Of a DNA stretch of 64,000 bases, positions 24,276 through 38,004 are shown piece by piece; the stretch's first letter is position 1, and each line of letters opens with the position of its first letter. The position numbers and the translations under genes are program-made. The notes below the pieces were generated by a model that ran no database searches, was not told the origin of the DNA, and saw nothing but the letters and a program-made list of their open reading frames with translations. The stretch is from NCBI RefSeq assembly GCF_014356525.2, contig NC_052505.1, positions 53,305,879-53,369,878 on the forward strand. Reading direction: 5' to 3'. This stretch comes from Nilaparvata lugens. Lineage: Eukaryota; Arthropoda; Insecta; Hemiptera; Delphacidae.

Positions 24276-24718
24276 TCCATGACTCATCAGTCAAATGTGT
24301 AGTCACATTACATTTCTTCTGATAGGGCAAACTAAATTTGCCTTCTATATCAATAGTTAGTGTTGAATTAAATCGGAAGCTCGAGTTGGAACTTTGCTCA
24401 AGATAGTGAGCAAACTGAAGGAATTGCTAATGAATTGAATTAACTTGCTGAATGAAGCGTACAACTACTAACAAGTTATTGAGTCAGGAGCTTGGCTGAC
24501 GCAATCCATTATCCATTCCTCCAGATTACCCATCGCGGATAGAGAAGAAACTTCACACTACACATTTACTAGCACCAAACTTGCAGGTTGTTCTCTTCTG
24601 AAATCCCAGTTTTTCTTGAAAGTTTCTAGCCGTGATACAGAACAGATCGTGAATACTGGACATTGTTAGATTGAGTTGATCAATCATAAAAATTGATAAA
24701 TAGTTTCCATCTGACAAA

Positions 24719-24720
<2 letters not shown>
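24276..24720. other. No recognisable feature
   Basis: AT-rich gap between the Penelope cluster and a microsatellite. No gene seen. Confidence 0.4.
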
Positions 24721-24783
<63 letters not shown>

Positions 24784-24900
24784 CGTGTGTATGAGTGTAT
24801 GTGCGTCTGTGTACACGATGGAGCTCCGCCCCATCTATGAAAAGATCGATTTTAGATTCCCGATTATCAGGCTTCAGATACATTTTAAACAAAAAAATTA
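24721..24900 (-). repeat. Family E repeat with (GT)n, second copy
   Basis: A (GT)n tract (about 24721-24790) is followed by 'gcgtctgtgtacacgat', 'ggagctccgccccat' and 'atcaggcttcagatac'. In reverse complement the same blocks occur at 25400-25730, leading into a (CA)n tract at the same internal position. Confidence 0.6.
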
Positions 24901-24934
24901 AAGCGGAAACGATTGAGCATGAAGAACTGTACAA

Positions 24935-25085
24935 CTAGTAGTTCTGTGAATAGTAGACCTCACGCAGTATTCTCATCCACAAGTACCAGATATCAACTGT
25001 TTTGAATGTTAACAAACTCAGTTCACGTTTGAATTTGTATTCCAAATGATATAATTCATCCAGTTCCGTGATGATCTTTCTCACT
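24935..25085 (-). repeat. Interspersed repeat with CTAG end (family F)
   Basis: Opens CTAGTAGTTCTGTGAATAG, then 'tagacctcac', 'ctcatccacaagta', 'aacaaactcagttcacgttt' and 'catccagttccgtgatgat', in the order seen at 381-610. It abuts family E. Confidence 0.5.
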
Positions 25086-25289
25086 CACACAACTTTCCTT
25101 GCCGTTTTGAAAATTTATCACCTGACGCAAGTGTTACCGCGCATCTCAAGTCTACTATTCAAAGATCTGCCAGCTGGTGACAGGGCAATAACGCTGGAGA
25201 CACACTAAGTCTGCTATCTCTTCGTAGTGAATGATTCAATAGAATCAACAGTTGCCAACAGTTTGCATTATTGAATAAACACATTTTCT

Positions 25290-26095
<806 letters not shown>

Positions 26096-26469
26096 TCGAG
26101 CTTTTATAACCTCGAATTCACGCTACTTTACTCATAATATTCACAATCTCATTCATGAATCATCAATAATAATTGATCACTCCTTCATTGATCATTAATC
26201 TCATACAAATTGTGTAGAATATTATGTGTATCGGAGCTGTGTACATGAAATCTGAGTAACATGAAATTTCCAAAATACTTCGAAAATGCTCCAAAATACT
26301 TTTTTTTACAAAATACAAGTATTGTGAGCGTTGTTAAGTGATGCTATAAGATCTCCCTCACCCATATAACCCACCAGGATGGATGGATTGTTGAAAGGTT
26401 GCAATGTAAGAAACGAGAAAAACGATAGGGTTGCAATGTGAAATGTTTTGAGAACCGGGAAGAACGATA

Positions 26470-28245
26470 GGGAATGATAAAATAATAATAATAAATAATA
26501 ATAATAGACTTTATTGCCAAAAACAATGCATACAAAATAATACTCAATCATCTGGAGCATAAACTAATAATAATAAAATACAATTATGAATATTATATAC
26601 TTTTAATTCTCTTGACAATAAATACTCTCATGCAAGGGAAGCTTCCCTGTACGCATGGAGGAGTTGCTGCAGACCCTAGAAACCCTCTTATAGTGAAAAA
26701 ATAAATTTATTCATAGAATTCCTTACAAAATGTATCCAGTAATTATAACTAGGGAATACAAGGCATTGAGAAACAAAAATAAGTCATACAACAAATAAAG
26801 AATAAGATGAAAGCTATCTACAGAAAAAATAATAATTAAAATAACTTTTAGAATTTTAGAAATGTGTTTCCTCACTGAACAACAATAAACATAGCTTCGT
26901 CCACCTCCGGAAGAAGACCGAATAGCCACTCTCTGATAAATCCACTGTACATGGGGTATGATTGGCAAGATCTTACATTGTCAGGCAAATTATTGAAGAA
27001 TTTCGAACCTAAGAACAAGAAAGATTTTTGGAACATGGTGGATCTTGGTCTTGGCAATTGAGCTCTATTACCATGTCGTGATGATGATCGAATGGTATCC
27101 ACAACTGCGCCAGCATTGCCACTCCTATTAAAGAACATCTGCAAAACTCTCAAAACGTACATATATCTAAGTGGCAGAATATTAAAATTCAAAAAGAGAG
27201 GAAAGGATTCATACAATCTTGTTTTTTTCATCATTATTCTTACAAAAGACTTCTGTAATCCAGATAGCGGCTTCACATGAGTATGATAAGTACTACCCCA
27301 ACAAGTAATAGCATTGTTTAGTCTGGAGTGCACAAATGCAGAATAAATCTTTCTCATGACACTCAATGAACACAGAGACCTCAAAAAATAGAATTTGCGC
27401 ATGTACATTTATAGATAGTTTTTAAGAGATAGGATGTGCTGCTTAAAACTAAGCTTTTCATCGACCATTGAACCTAAATATCTCACAACATCCGTTTGCG
27501 GAAAACTGCTACAAGGACAATCATTTAGCCGCCCCTGACAATCACTTGAATGATATTTAATGGGAGTGAGCATTTGAGAACCTTGAGACAGTGAAAAATT
27601 AACAATTACAGACTTTCCAATATTCAGACTCAGCCTATTACACGTGAACCACAATGACATCATTTCAACATCGTGAGTAACACTCTCCATCAGCAATTGG
27701 GTTGTTTTTTCACCGTAGGTTAGGGCTGTATCATCCGCAAATGCTGTAAACTCTCCTTTGAATGATGAAGAGTACAGATCATTAATGAAGATAAGAAACA
27801 ATATTGGCCCAAGGACCGAACCTTGTGGTACTCCACTATTAACTCCCCCCACTGAACTTTTTTGACCATTGAGGAAAACATATTGATGCCTTTCTTCCAG
27901 ATACAATGCAAACCACTTATGTACCAGTCCTCTTATTCCAACCCTCTCCATCTTCCTGAGGAGAATATCATGATTAACTGTGTCAAATGCCTTTCTTATA
28001 TCAAGGAAGACACCTGTGACTCGGTTTTTATCATTAGAATTCAAACTATTATGAACCAGCATCATGAACCTCCGAAGAGCCATCTCAGTTCTCAGACCTT
28101 CCCTAAAACCAAATTGGACATCAGAAATCACATTCAGCTTATCCATGGAATTAATCAATCAAAATTTCACAATTTTTTTAAAACACCTTTGGAAAAACTG
28201 ACAACAAAGATATTGGTCGGTAATTGCTGCCAATCGAAGTAGCTT
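26470..28245 (-). pseudogene. CR1/Jockey-type LINE, reverse transcriptase domain
   Basis: Minus-strand frame 28158-27409 holds the RT core: VQFGFREGLRTEMAL, FLDIRKAFDTVNHDIL (motif A), GVPQGSVLGPILFLIFINDL (motif B) and AFADDTAL with the catalytic Asp pair intact. A single in-frame TAA (27409-27411) separates it from frame 27408-26872, which holds the post-RT region ending near FNNLPDNVR. Upstream, NYRPISLLSVF is readable to about 28225 but needs a frameshift and crosses a stop. The apurinic endonuclease domain is missing, so the copy is 5'-truncated. Its 3' end reaches a (TAA)n-like tract near 26480-26510, a typical LINE tail. Confidence 0.85.
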
Positions 28246-28249
28246 GTCC

Positions 28250-31200
28250 CTTAAAATTACAACTACTGGTAGCCAACAGATCTCTGCTCAACATTTCACC
28301 AATCTAAACAAAATTCTCCGTTCACATCACTCCATCATTGTGTTGTAATTGTTGAATCAAAGAGAATATAAAACTGTAAATTGATAGGTCAGAATAGATT
28401 CTATTTTTTTGTTTGAATATTATGCTGTGGAGGATACACATAAAATGAGAGGGTTGATAACAATAAGGGAGAGAGAGAGAGAGTGATGAAGAAGAAGAAG
28501 AAGAGGGAAAAACAGAAAAAAAAGAATGAAAAGGGTGAGAAGAAGATATGGAAGAATAAGAAAAAGCGAGGAAGTAAAGTAAATGCTAGGGCATGTTATG
28601 TCGTAGAATCTCCTCGTCTCTTCGAATTGACAAATACAAATTCCATGGTAATCTGAGTGTACATTGGAGCACCGATTCGTAGAAAGTACAGTTTGTAAAT
28701 AGATGTAGGGATTTTTGTTTAGTTGCTGTTGTTGATGTCCTGAGGTGGAGGGGTGGTGGTGAGAGGGCTCCAAATCCCCTCCCATTGCAAAGCACATGTT
28801 CAACCGCACAATGAACATACCCAATTTACCGTCCCCTCCACCTAACCACTCATCGTCAACCTTCCTCCTTCACCACTACCTTCCTACTCGTCCACGTTCG
28901 CCATCTCTACCGCAGAAACACATTTAGTTTTTCTTTCCGTTTATCAACATTCTTTTACCTTGTTTTCGTTGGTGCGCGGGTTCAATTTGAACTCACTTGG
29001 GCACCCGTCACTCTACACAAACACAGATAACAGGCTACAATCAGAGGGGAATACACTCGTGTACTCTCGCACGGGTGTCACATAGCCAGAATCCCGTAAA
29101 GACAGTGTGAAGAGTCACATTTCAACAGATAGCTGGATCTCACTTTTTGCTACAGCACTGTCACTCATACAATCTTATTCTCTTACTAAAATCTCCTTTC
29201 ACTATTTTGCCCTCTCTCAAACAGCACCTCCTCTTCTTTCAGTATAACTCTCTCTCTCACTAATTCCATCTCAATCTAACTTTGTCATACATGGTAGTTT
29301 TCATTCTCCTTGTCTTGTCTCTTTCCAACGATTGTGTATGTTGTGTCGAGATATTAAGACAACCATACTCACCACCAAATCCCAGTTTTTCTCTCCTTTT
29401 TTCTGTCATCACAATAATCTTCCACTTTCCTTGTCATTTCCGTTTTTCACTTGTCACATTCATTGTGAATTGAACTCTTTATCTTGGTTATTGTCTCAAA
29501 ATACCTGGCTCTAATATTGGTGTCTTGTTCTACTCTCCTCTTCCTACTTTAAAGAACACAACACATCACTAGAAAATCCAACCTGATGAAGCACATATTA
29601 ATTCAATATAGACAGTAGACAATAATAGGCAATAATATGAGAAGACCGTTACAATAAAGTTTAGTCAACGAGCGCAAGACATCACACAATGTTGTGAACT
29701 GTATAATATACTGTATACAAGATATACACCCAAAAACAAATGTTAGAAACTTAGAATAGAAATTTTTCTATTCATTTTTTCTTAGTGAAATTCATTCACC
29801 ACAAAAGAGCTCATTGAAAGTTAAACTTAACTGAAGATTATAAGAATTTCAATGCAACATGGTTCACGACATTTACCTCTAAAAAGGAGAGAAATGGATT
29901 GCTTCGATGAATTTTTCTTATTGCATCAGTGTTGTGAGGTCTTCTGTATTGATATCATTTTGTCGACTAGAATTGTGATGTAGCGTGTCTAGAATCCTGT
30001 CGGTTTCTCTTGTAAGAAGCTTTATTGTTGATATGAATTGCATTGTATGGTATGAGTTGTGTTCCATTACAGTTGATAGATTGTTTTGGGTTAGAATGAG
30101 TTGTATATTGAGTGAGTTAGATTGTGTTTATCGATCATGATTTTATATATAATCAATTCTCAGTGATGACTATAATCGAAAATCTATCTGTGATGTAGTT
30201 CTATTCTTTCGATTAACAATAACTTTTTTTACTTCCAGGACGATGTGATATCAGTCCTCAAGTTGCGGTTATGATCAAAACAAAGTGAAAACAATCTCAT
30301 TTTATTGGATGAATTTGAATTTCTTAAAGGGGATGGAAAAAAACTCCGTTTTTTGAGAGGAACTTAGATGTAGTGATACAGTTTTTAGTCTTCTTCGGAT
30401 GCTACAATAAAGCCACTCATTGTTATACAACAATGTACCACTCTTCTTTCCACGATTGTTCAACGAAGAAGCACAAAACAAATAGAGAGAGAGAGAATGA
30501 AAGAGAATTGAGAGGAGGGATTTAAGAAGAAGAAGAAGAGGAAGAAACAGAATAAAAATAAATGAGGGACAACAACAACAATTATTTGGGATGGCACGCT
30601 TTGAGTTCGAGCATCGAACGAAACAGGGGGAGCGAAAGCAAAATAAAGTACTAATTCACTGCTCAACAAACCATCCACGAGTGAAACGACTCAAGGAAAC
30701 TCACTCTCGTTTTTTCTCTCTCCCTCGAATAACTCTTTCTATTGATCGAACACACACCTCATACTATCTCTCTCACCTCTACTCCTGTCCTCTCGATTGT
30801 TCATACCAGCCGTGTTCACATTCACATACTTGAATGCTTGAAGTCCGGCAACTGTGTGGAAAACAAGAAAAAGAAGAGTGTGTGGGATAAGTGAGATTGA
30901 AGAGAGTGGAATCTAGGAAAGGAAAATTCGGAGCAAAGCAATAATAGACCAATAAAAGAAGATGAAAAATAATGTAAAGTGGAGATCCGAAGAGTGATAT
31001 GGAACTGAAGTATGATTCTCAAGTTTTGATTAAAGAGATCGTAGAAAGAAGTAAATAATGATGAATAGGAATACTTATTTTCAAGAGTATTCAATCAACT
31101 GCGAGTGCACTAAAGAAGTGTTTATTCGAGAATAAGCTAAGAGAATGAAGTTCAGTTGCAAAATGATTTGTTGAGAATGATGTCTGAAATTGAGACTTTT

Positions 31201-31477
31201 CATATAGAATAAACGAGAATTTGTTGAGAATCTGGGAAAATGGTAGACGGATAACTCAAAATGAGGGAGTGATTTAGGAGGACCCCGATTAATGGGAGAG
31301 AAGCAAGACGATCAGGGAAGATTTGTCAAAACCAGAGCGAAAGTATATCATTCCTTGTTTTCCTTACCTATTTCCTCAGATTCTCTACCAATAACCTCTC
31401 ATTCACCTTCTTTCTAATTCAGGAAATCTTGAATTTAGACGCTATTCAATGATGATAATAGGATCATTCAGACCTCA
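28250..31477. other. Low-complexity DNA without a supported gene
   Basis: Alternates purine-rich (28460-28580, 30480-30560, 30860-31000) and pyrimidine-rich tracts (28830-28930, 29160-29480, 30700-30800). Frames here owe their length to composition. A moderately GC-rich stretch (28970-29130) might be an untranslated exon, but nothing proves it. Confidence 0.5.
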
Positions 31478-32848
31478 AATTTCTAGTTTTCGTACTGAAC
31501 TTATTCATACAACGATTCTCGTTATACGTAGGAAAATAGTAGTAAGTTCGAATGGAAACAATATAAATTGTTCCACATCGAAACAAAGGCGAAAGCTTGA
31601 ATATTTGATGTAATGCAAAAAAAAAGGAGAAGAAGAAGGAAAATAAGAAGAAGAAGATGGAGGAGAAGGAGGAGGAGGAGGAGGAGGAGGAGGTGGTGGA
31701 GGAGGAGGAGGAGGAGGAGGAGGAGGAGTGGGAGGAATGAGAGGAGGAGTAGGAGAAGGAGAAGAAAAAGAACAAGAAGAAGAAGGAGAAGGACAAGATG
31801 AATATGGATAAGAAGATGAAGATGAGAAAAAAATGGTGGTTGGATAAATGTAGAGAAATAAGCAGAAAGCGATAAGAGGCTAGGTTGAGAGCAGGAGGTG
31901 GATTATGAAGAGTCTGGTGAACCATCAAGTGTACTAACATCTCAGTCGAAAGGGCAGCTTGCTTTTGCGTCCGCATTATTGACCAACTCCCATTGTCTGC
32001 AGCAGGATAAATCCCTCATGTTGTGTGTGTCTGTGAGTGTATATTCTTATACTCGCACAGCTCAAGGGACTCAGCGCGGATATCGCAAACCAGTCTGCTC
32101 CTTTCCTGTTACAACAACTCTTTTCTGTTTATTTATTTCCCTCTCCCATAGCTATCTACCACCGGGAAAAGCAAACGGAAAACGAATTCACAGACTAAAT
32201 GAACTGAAGTATAAGAAAAACTATATTCGACTCAATTCTTGTACCAATAGAAGATTTCGCCCGCCAGCAATTCAATTGAGAGTATTATTTAAATAGCTTT
32301 TAATCGATATTGGAGGAGAAGTGAATCGAATCATTGTGAATCAATGTGATAGTGATTGGGTGAGTTATTGATTTTTTCCACAATGTCAGCGGTAGTTGAA
32401 TCTGAATCGATCCAATGGAATATCAATGTAGCCCGTGAATAGAATTGATTTCGTTATCTCTTCAGTTTCAAACTCACTTTTGTAACTTTATTTTCTTAGG
32501 ATGAGATCATAAAGAAAAAAATAGTAGCTTGAAACTATGTTGAAGACTTGTATTACAAGGGATAAAAATGTGTAAAATTGACACTAGATTCGAATATTAA
32601 TCTTATATAATTCTTCATACGACCTTTTTGCGGATATGTGCTATAATGTTCGTGAAAATTAACACAAAAAACACAGCGAAACGCAGCAATGGATTTTCAT
32701 GGAATATGACAGGTATGTTCCTTCTTGAATTTCGAGTTTTTTCGAAATTTTGCATTTTAAGGATTATACAAAAGGAAAAGGAGTCTCCTTTGAACGCCAA
32801 TATTACCGTAAGAATCAGACTTTGGAATTATTCATCATAGATCAGCTG

Positions 32849-33128
32849 TCTAGTGGACTATAATACTACCCGTTCAAAAACATCGAACATCTTGAAAATA
32901 TATCTTTCCATCAACGTTGTAGACAGTTGCAGCCAGACCTGATAGCAGCGCTCACACTCACATTCCGGGACGACACGTCACGGTACGGTAGGACAGAAAG
33001 CTCTATGTTCATTCAGGATTTTTTCTAGGCATTTTAAATTGATAAATTATTCATTTATTTTCGAGAAAACATGACAACAGGTCAATGTAACTTACTGAGC
33101 GCGAGGTCCACTGTTCACAGAACTACTA
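32849..33128 (+). repeat. Possible Helitron ending in the family F terminus
   Basis: Ends 'ggtccactGTTCacaGAACtaCTAG' (33105-33128), the reverse of the motif that opens repeats at 381, 24935, 52110 and 63204; T follows. A TC start is possible at 32849 ('TCTAGTGGACTATAATAC') but is a guess. The whole is duplicated in copy B, ending at 35884. Confidence 0.3.
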
Positions 33129-33758
33129 GTTATAGTAAATATAATGTGAACATGTCTACAAGGTACATGTGTACAGATGTGAACATGTGTACAAGAAACA
33201 AATGAATTTGAAAAAAATGGAAAATTACCTGACGTTTCAAGTGTATTTGACATTGAATATTCTAGTGACTAATCAAAGTTTACATCCGATCATGTAATCT
33301 CAGAAAATCAAATCAATAATACGTATTTAAAAATAGCTAGTCATGCGGAAATAAATTGAACAGGAAGAAGATTATAGAATATACTCGTATTTGAGAGAGA
33401 GGAAGAAGATAAGCGAAACCGGAAGATTCAAATCCTCTTCATCCGCAGACTAAAGATGAAGGAGATCCAGCAATATTTTAGATATTTCAACTCACTCTGA
33501 AGGTTTGGTTTTAACAATTTCTTGAAATTAATAGGCTCTAAATATTTGATAAGATTTATAAATAATCTCATAACATATTATAATGTTTTTTTAATGTATG
33601 AGCTGTAAAATAACCTCCATGTTTGTATGCTGTATGCTATATTATTCAACTTGAATTCATGATCTTGATTGATTTAATGCGATGTTGATTTCCATTAGAA
33701 TGAGTTAAGAATCCCACTCTACACAATTGAAGGCCAAAATCTTTCAGGAGGGAATTCT

Positions 33759-33850
33759 GTCACGTGACAGCTAGGCAATCATAAATCATTCACAGCTCCA
33801 TTCGATGATTGGCTCCTGTTACGTCACTCACCGACCAATAAGAAAGCAAT
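33759..33850 (+). promoter_or_regulatory. E-box, CRE and paired CCAAT cluster (copy A)
   Basis: GTCACGTGAC (33759-33768) is a palindromic E-box. GATTGGCT (inverted CCAAT, 33807-33814), TTACGTCAC (CRE-like, 33819-33827) and ACCAAT (33834-33839) follow within 72 bp, then a pyrimidine-rich stretch from about 33870. The arrangement resembles a TATA-less promoter. No coding exon follows that I can identify. The cluster is present three times, once per unit copy. Confidence 0.4.
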
Positions 33851-34211
33851 AAAGCATTGGGGTGGTTCTTAACGACTTCTTTCTTCTCCCCTCTCTCGTC
33901 TTCTCGCATTTTCTATCATTAAAATCTACTTCCATTCATCTTTCTCTTTTCAACTCACACACTCACGATAAAATGTTGATATTTCAGCGCAATGCGATTT
34001 TCTAATCGAAACCTTGTCAAAACTTCTAATTCCACTGAGATTTGGTGAGTATGCGAATTTAAATCTGGAGAAGGTAAAGATATGATTGGTCAAGTGATTG
34101 ATCGATCGTTGAATCAGTCGCGGAAAGTTTCTATGAACCTCTCTTGAATCCAAAATTATCGTGAGGCTGGTAGGCTATTTTTCATTATTATGTAATTTAT
34201 GGAAATCACTC

Positions 34212-36885
34212 AATTTCTAGTTTTCGTACTGAACTTATTCATAAAACGATTCTCGTTATACGTAGGAAAATAGTAGTAAGTTCGAATGGAAACAATATAA
34301 ATTGTTCCACATCGAAACAAAGGCGAAAGCTTGAATATTTGATGTAATGCAAAAAAAAAGGAGAAGAAGAAGGAAAATAAGAAGAAGAAGATGGAGGAGA
34401 AGGAGGAGGAGGAGGAGGAGGAGGAGGAGGAGGAGGAGGAGGAGGAGGAGGAGGTGGTGGAGGAGGAGGAGGAGGAGGAGGAGTGGGAGGAATGAGAGGA
34501 GGAGTAGGAGAAGGAGAAGAAAAAGAACAAGAAGAAGAAGGAGAAGGACAAGATGAATATGGATAAGAAGATGAAGATGAGAAAAAAATGGTGGTTGGAT
34601 AAATGTAGAGAAATAAGCAGAAAGCGATAAGAGGCTAGGTTGAGAGCAGGAGGTGGATTATGAAGAGTCTGGTGAACCATCAAGTGTACTAACATCTCAG
34701 TCGAAAGGGCAGCTTGCTTTTGCGTCCGCATTATTGACCAACTCCCATTGTCTGCAGCAGGATAAATCCCTCATGTTGTGTGTGTCTGTGAGTGTATATT
34801 CTTATACTCGCACAGCTCAAGGGACTCAGCGCGGATATCGCAAACCAGTCTGCTCCTTTCCTGTTACAACAACTCTTTTCTGTTTATTTATTTCCCTCTC
34901 CCATAGCTATCTACCACCGGGAAAAGCAAACGGAAAACGAATTCACAGACTAAATGAACTGAAGTATAAGAAAAACTATATTCGACTCAATTCTTGTACC
35001 AATAGAAGATTTCGCCCGCCAGCAATTCAATTGAGAGTATTATTTAAATAGCTTTTAATCGATATTGGAGGAGAAGTGAATCGAATCATTGTGAATCAAT
35101 GTGATAGTGATTGGGTGAGTTATTGATTTTTTCCACAATGTCAGCGGTAGTTGAATCTGAATCGATCCAATGGAATATCAATGTAGCCCGTGAATAGAAT
35201 TGATTTCGTTATCTCTTCAGTTTCAAACTCACTTTTGTAACTTTATTTTCTTAGGATGAGATCATAAAGAAAAAAATAGTAGCTTGAAACTATGTTGAAG
35301 ACTTGTATTACAAGGGATAAAAATGTGTAAAATTGACACTAGATTCGAATATTAATCTTATATAATTCTTCATACGACCTTTTTGCGGATATGTGCTATA
35401 ATGTTCGTGAAAATTAACACAAAAAACACAGCGAAACGCAGCAATGGATTTTCATGGAATATGACAGGTATGTTCCTTCTTGAATTTCGAGTTTTTTCGA
35501 AATTTTGCATTTTAAGGATTATACAAAAGGAAAAGGAGTCTCCTTTGAACGCCAATATTACCGTAAGAATCAGACTTTGGAATTATTCATCATAGATCAG
35601 CTGTCTAGTGGACTATAATACTACCCGTTCAAAAACATCGAACATCTTGAAAATATATCTTTCCATCAACGTTGTAGACAGTTGCAGCCAGACCTGATAG
35701 CAGCGCTCACACTCACATTCCGGGACGACACGTCACGGTACGGTAGGACAGAAAGCTCTATGTTCATTCAGGATTTTTTCTAGGCATTTTAAATTGATGA
35801 ATTATTCATTTATTTTCGAGAAAACATGACAACAGGTCAATGTAACTTACTGAGCGCGAGGTCCACTGTTCACAGAACTACTAGTTATAGTAAATATAAT
35901 GTGAACATGTCTACAAGGTACATGTGTACAGATGTGAACATGTGTACAAGAAACAAATGAATTTGAAAAAATGGAAAATTACCTGACGTTTCAAGTGTAT
36001 TTGACATTGAATATTCTAGTGACTAATCAAAGTTTACATCCGATCATGTAATCTCAGAAAATCAAATCAATAATACGTATTTAAAAATAGCTAGTCATGC
36101 GGAAATAAATTGAACAGGAAGAAGATTATAGAATATACTCGTATTTGAGAGAGAGGAAGAAGATAAGCGAAACCGGAAGATTCAAATCCTCTTCATCCGC
36201 AGACTAAAGATGAAGGAGATCCAGCAATATTTTAGATATTTCAACTCACTCTGAAGGTTTGGTTTTAACAATTTCTTGAAATTAATAGGCTCTAAATATT
36301 TGATAAGATTTATAAATAATCTCATAACATATTATAATGTTTTTTTAATGTATGAGCTGTAAAATAACCTCCATGTTTGTATGCTGTATGCTATATTATT
36401 CAACTTGAATTCATGATCTTGATTGATTTAATGCGATGTTGATTTCCATTAGAATGAGTTAAGAATCCCACTCTACACAATTGAAGGCCAAAATCTTTCA
36501 GGAGGGAATTCTGTCACGTGACAGCTAGGCAATCATAAATCATTCACAGCTCCATTCGATGATTGGCTCCTGTTACGTCACTCACCGACCAATAAGAAAG
36601 CAATAAAGCATTGGGGTGGTTCTTAACGACTTCTTTCTTCTCCCCTCTCTCGTCTTCTCGCATTTTCTATCATTAAAATCTACTTCCATTCATCTTTCTC
36701 TTTTCAACTCACACACTCACGATAAAAATGTTGATATTTCAGCGCAATGCGATTTTCTAATCGAAACCTTGTCAAAACTTCAAAATTCCACTGAGATTTG
36801 GTGAGTATGCGAATTTAAATCTGGAGAAGGTAAAGATATGATTGGTCAAGTGATTGATCGATCGTTGAATCAGTCGCGGAAAGTT
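34212..36885 (+). repeat. 2.7-kb duplicated unit, copy B (3' end cut off)
   Basis: Follows copy A head-to-tail. The A/B junction reads TCAATTTCTAG: the unit's right edge is TCAATTTCT (visible at the end of copy C) and its left edge is AATTTCTAG, so they overlap by AATTTCT. It departs from copy A at 36886, inside the sequence 'cggaaagtt', where a Harbinger end begins; the last ~65 bp of the unit are missing. Confidence 0.9.
36512..36604 (+). promoter_or_regulatory. E-box, CRE and CCAAT cluster (copy B)
   Basis: Second copy of the 33759-33850 cluster, with all four motifs intact and identical spacing. Confidence 0.4.
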
Positions 36886-38004
36886 AAGGCGCGTTTACAC
36901 CGGAGTTTGAAACACGAGTTGCAAACAGAAGTTGCAAACATCTCTAAAAACGCGCATTTTTAGACGAAACATTTCGCTGTTGCAAACAGTTTTTCAGTGT
37001 TTGCAACAGAAATTTTTGTTTCCACCTGAAGTCGGTAAAGATCAAAGGAAGTTGCAAACTTTTGTTTGCAACACTAGTTTCGGTCACTATGTGCCGTTGA
37101 AACACGAAACAGAAACATTTCCCCGCCATCCCCTACGCTGCCACCTCCACTCTCACTCACGTGATCACTCGAACCACCCTGTCTCGACTCTATAATACAA
37201 GCATTAGCGTCTAGTATCAGAGCAGCACACACTTCTGGTACAAATAAAGCGAAATACCAGTAGTAGATTTATTGCTTAAAATTATAAAATATATTTGCCA
37301 TAAAATACCCTAGGACCTTTTAGGGGCGAGAGCGGGGGTTCTTAAACAGGTTCTGAGTGTTAACAACAATATTTTATATTATATTATTTAAAAATGGCTG
37401 TCAAAATAACAAATATAGGCTATGTATAGTCTACTTATAACGTCTTACCTTTATGTTATCCTTCAGAAGATCTATTAAAGCCTCGCACACCTCAGGTACA
37501 AACAAAGATATGGTTGATTTTGATATCTTGAACAGGTAACTCAAGCTTGTGTATGAATCTCCGGTAGCTAAAAAACGCAAGGTTACGGCTAGTTTTTCCG
37601 TTACAGAAATAGCCTTTCGGTAATTCGTATCCATTTTCGAAATTTTGTGACCAATCATTAAAGTTATATATTCAAAATCCTCACTGGTCATTCTTACAAA
37701 GTTTTTAAAACTTCCGTCGCCGTTCTCAGTTCACCTGATAGAGGGTCGACATCATCTCTATTTAAATCGTCCAACAGGTCGTTTCCACTGTACGTAGCTC
37801 TGGAATTCAGAGACGGCCTCACCCAGTATCGTCTCGGCCTACGTTGCTTTGACAACACGACACACGCCGCCGCGGCTAAAATGACATCCTCGACACTTGA
37901 CATCCTCGGAAGGACTGATCCCAGGAACCAGAACATGTGCGAGTCATAATCAAGGTTGAAAACATTTTCATGAACATGGAAATAAAACCATGAAATAAAG
38001 TTGC
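36886..38004 (-). mobile_element. Broken PIF/Harbinger element
   Basis: The left edge begins AGGCGCGTTTACACCGG, a Harbinger-like terminus. Internal to it, 36905-37075 contains several GTTGCAAAC / GTTTGCAAC motifs in both orientations. Transposase sequence lies at 37431-37936 on the minus strand. No matching inverted terminus is seen at the right edge near 38004, where the sequence passes directly into copy C. The element is internally deleted (no DDE domain) and right-truncated or mis-assembled. Confidence 0.65.
37431..37936 (-). pseudogene. HARBI1-like transposase, N-terminal exon
   Basis: The downstream frame (37691-37431) reads MTSEDFEYITLMIGHKIS, then AISVTEKLAVTLRFLATGDS, YTSLSYLFKISKSTIS and VPEVCEALID, the helix-turn-helix region of PIF/Harbinger transposases. 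The upstream frame (37936-37694) gives RRYWVRPSLNSR, typical of the N-terminus. The two are joined by a frameshift near 37700 (TEV then FKNFVRM in the next frame). The second frame ends at ATAAAG|GTAAGA, a good splice donor, so the stop shortly after may be intronic. The downstream catalytic DDE exon is absent from the remaining 540 bp. Confidence 0.8.

Larger units (their letters stand above)
31478..34211 (+). repeat. 2.7-kb duplicated unit, copy A
   Basis: First copy of a segment repeated nearly base for base at 34212. The offset is 2734 at the start and 2755 after a GGA tract that is 21 bp longer in copy B. Otherwise I see only isolated substitutions and one-base length changes. The unit contains a (GGA/GAA)n tract (about 31617-31800), a family F CTAG end (33125-33128) and a CCAAT/CRE cluster (33759-33840). 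Its Arg-rich and Ser-rich frames are simple-repeat artefacts. Confidence 0.9.

Noticed and set aside
31613..34556. Arg-rich proteins on the plus strand and Ser-rich proteins on the minus strand
   Set aside because: Products of (GGA/GAA)n tracts whose length differs between the two copies.
31898..35051. Identical 132-codon frames in unit copies A and B
   Set aside because: They begin with GTG, lack an early ATG, and identity merely reflects the recent duplication of the DNA. No domain recognised.
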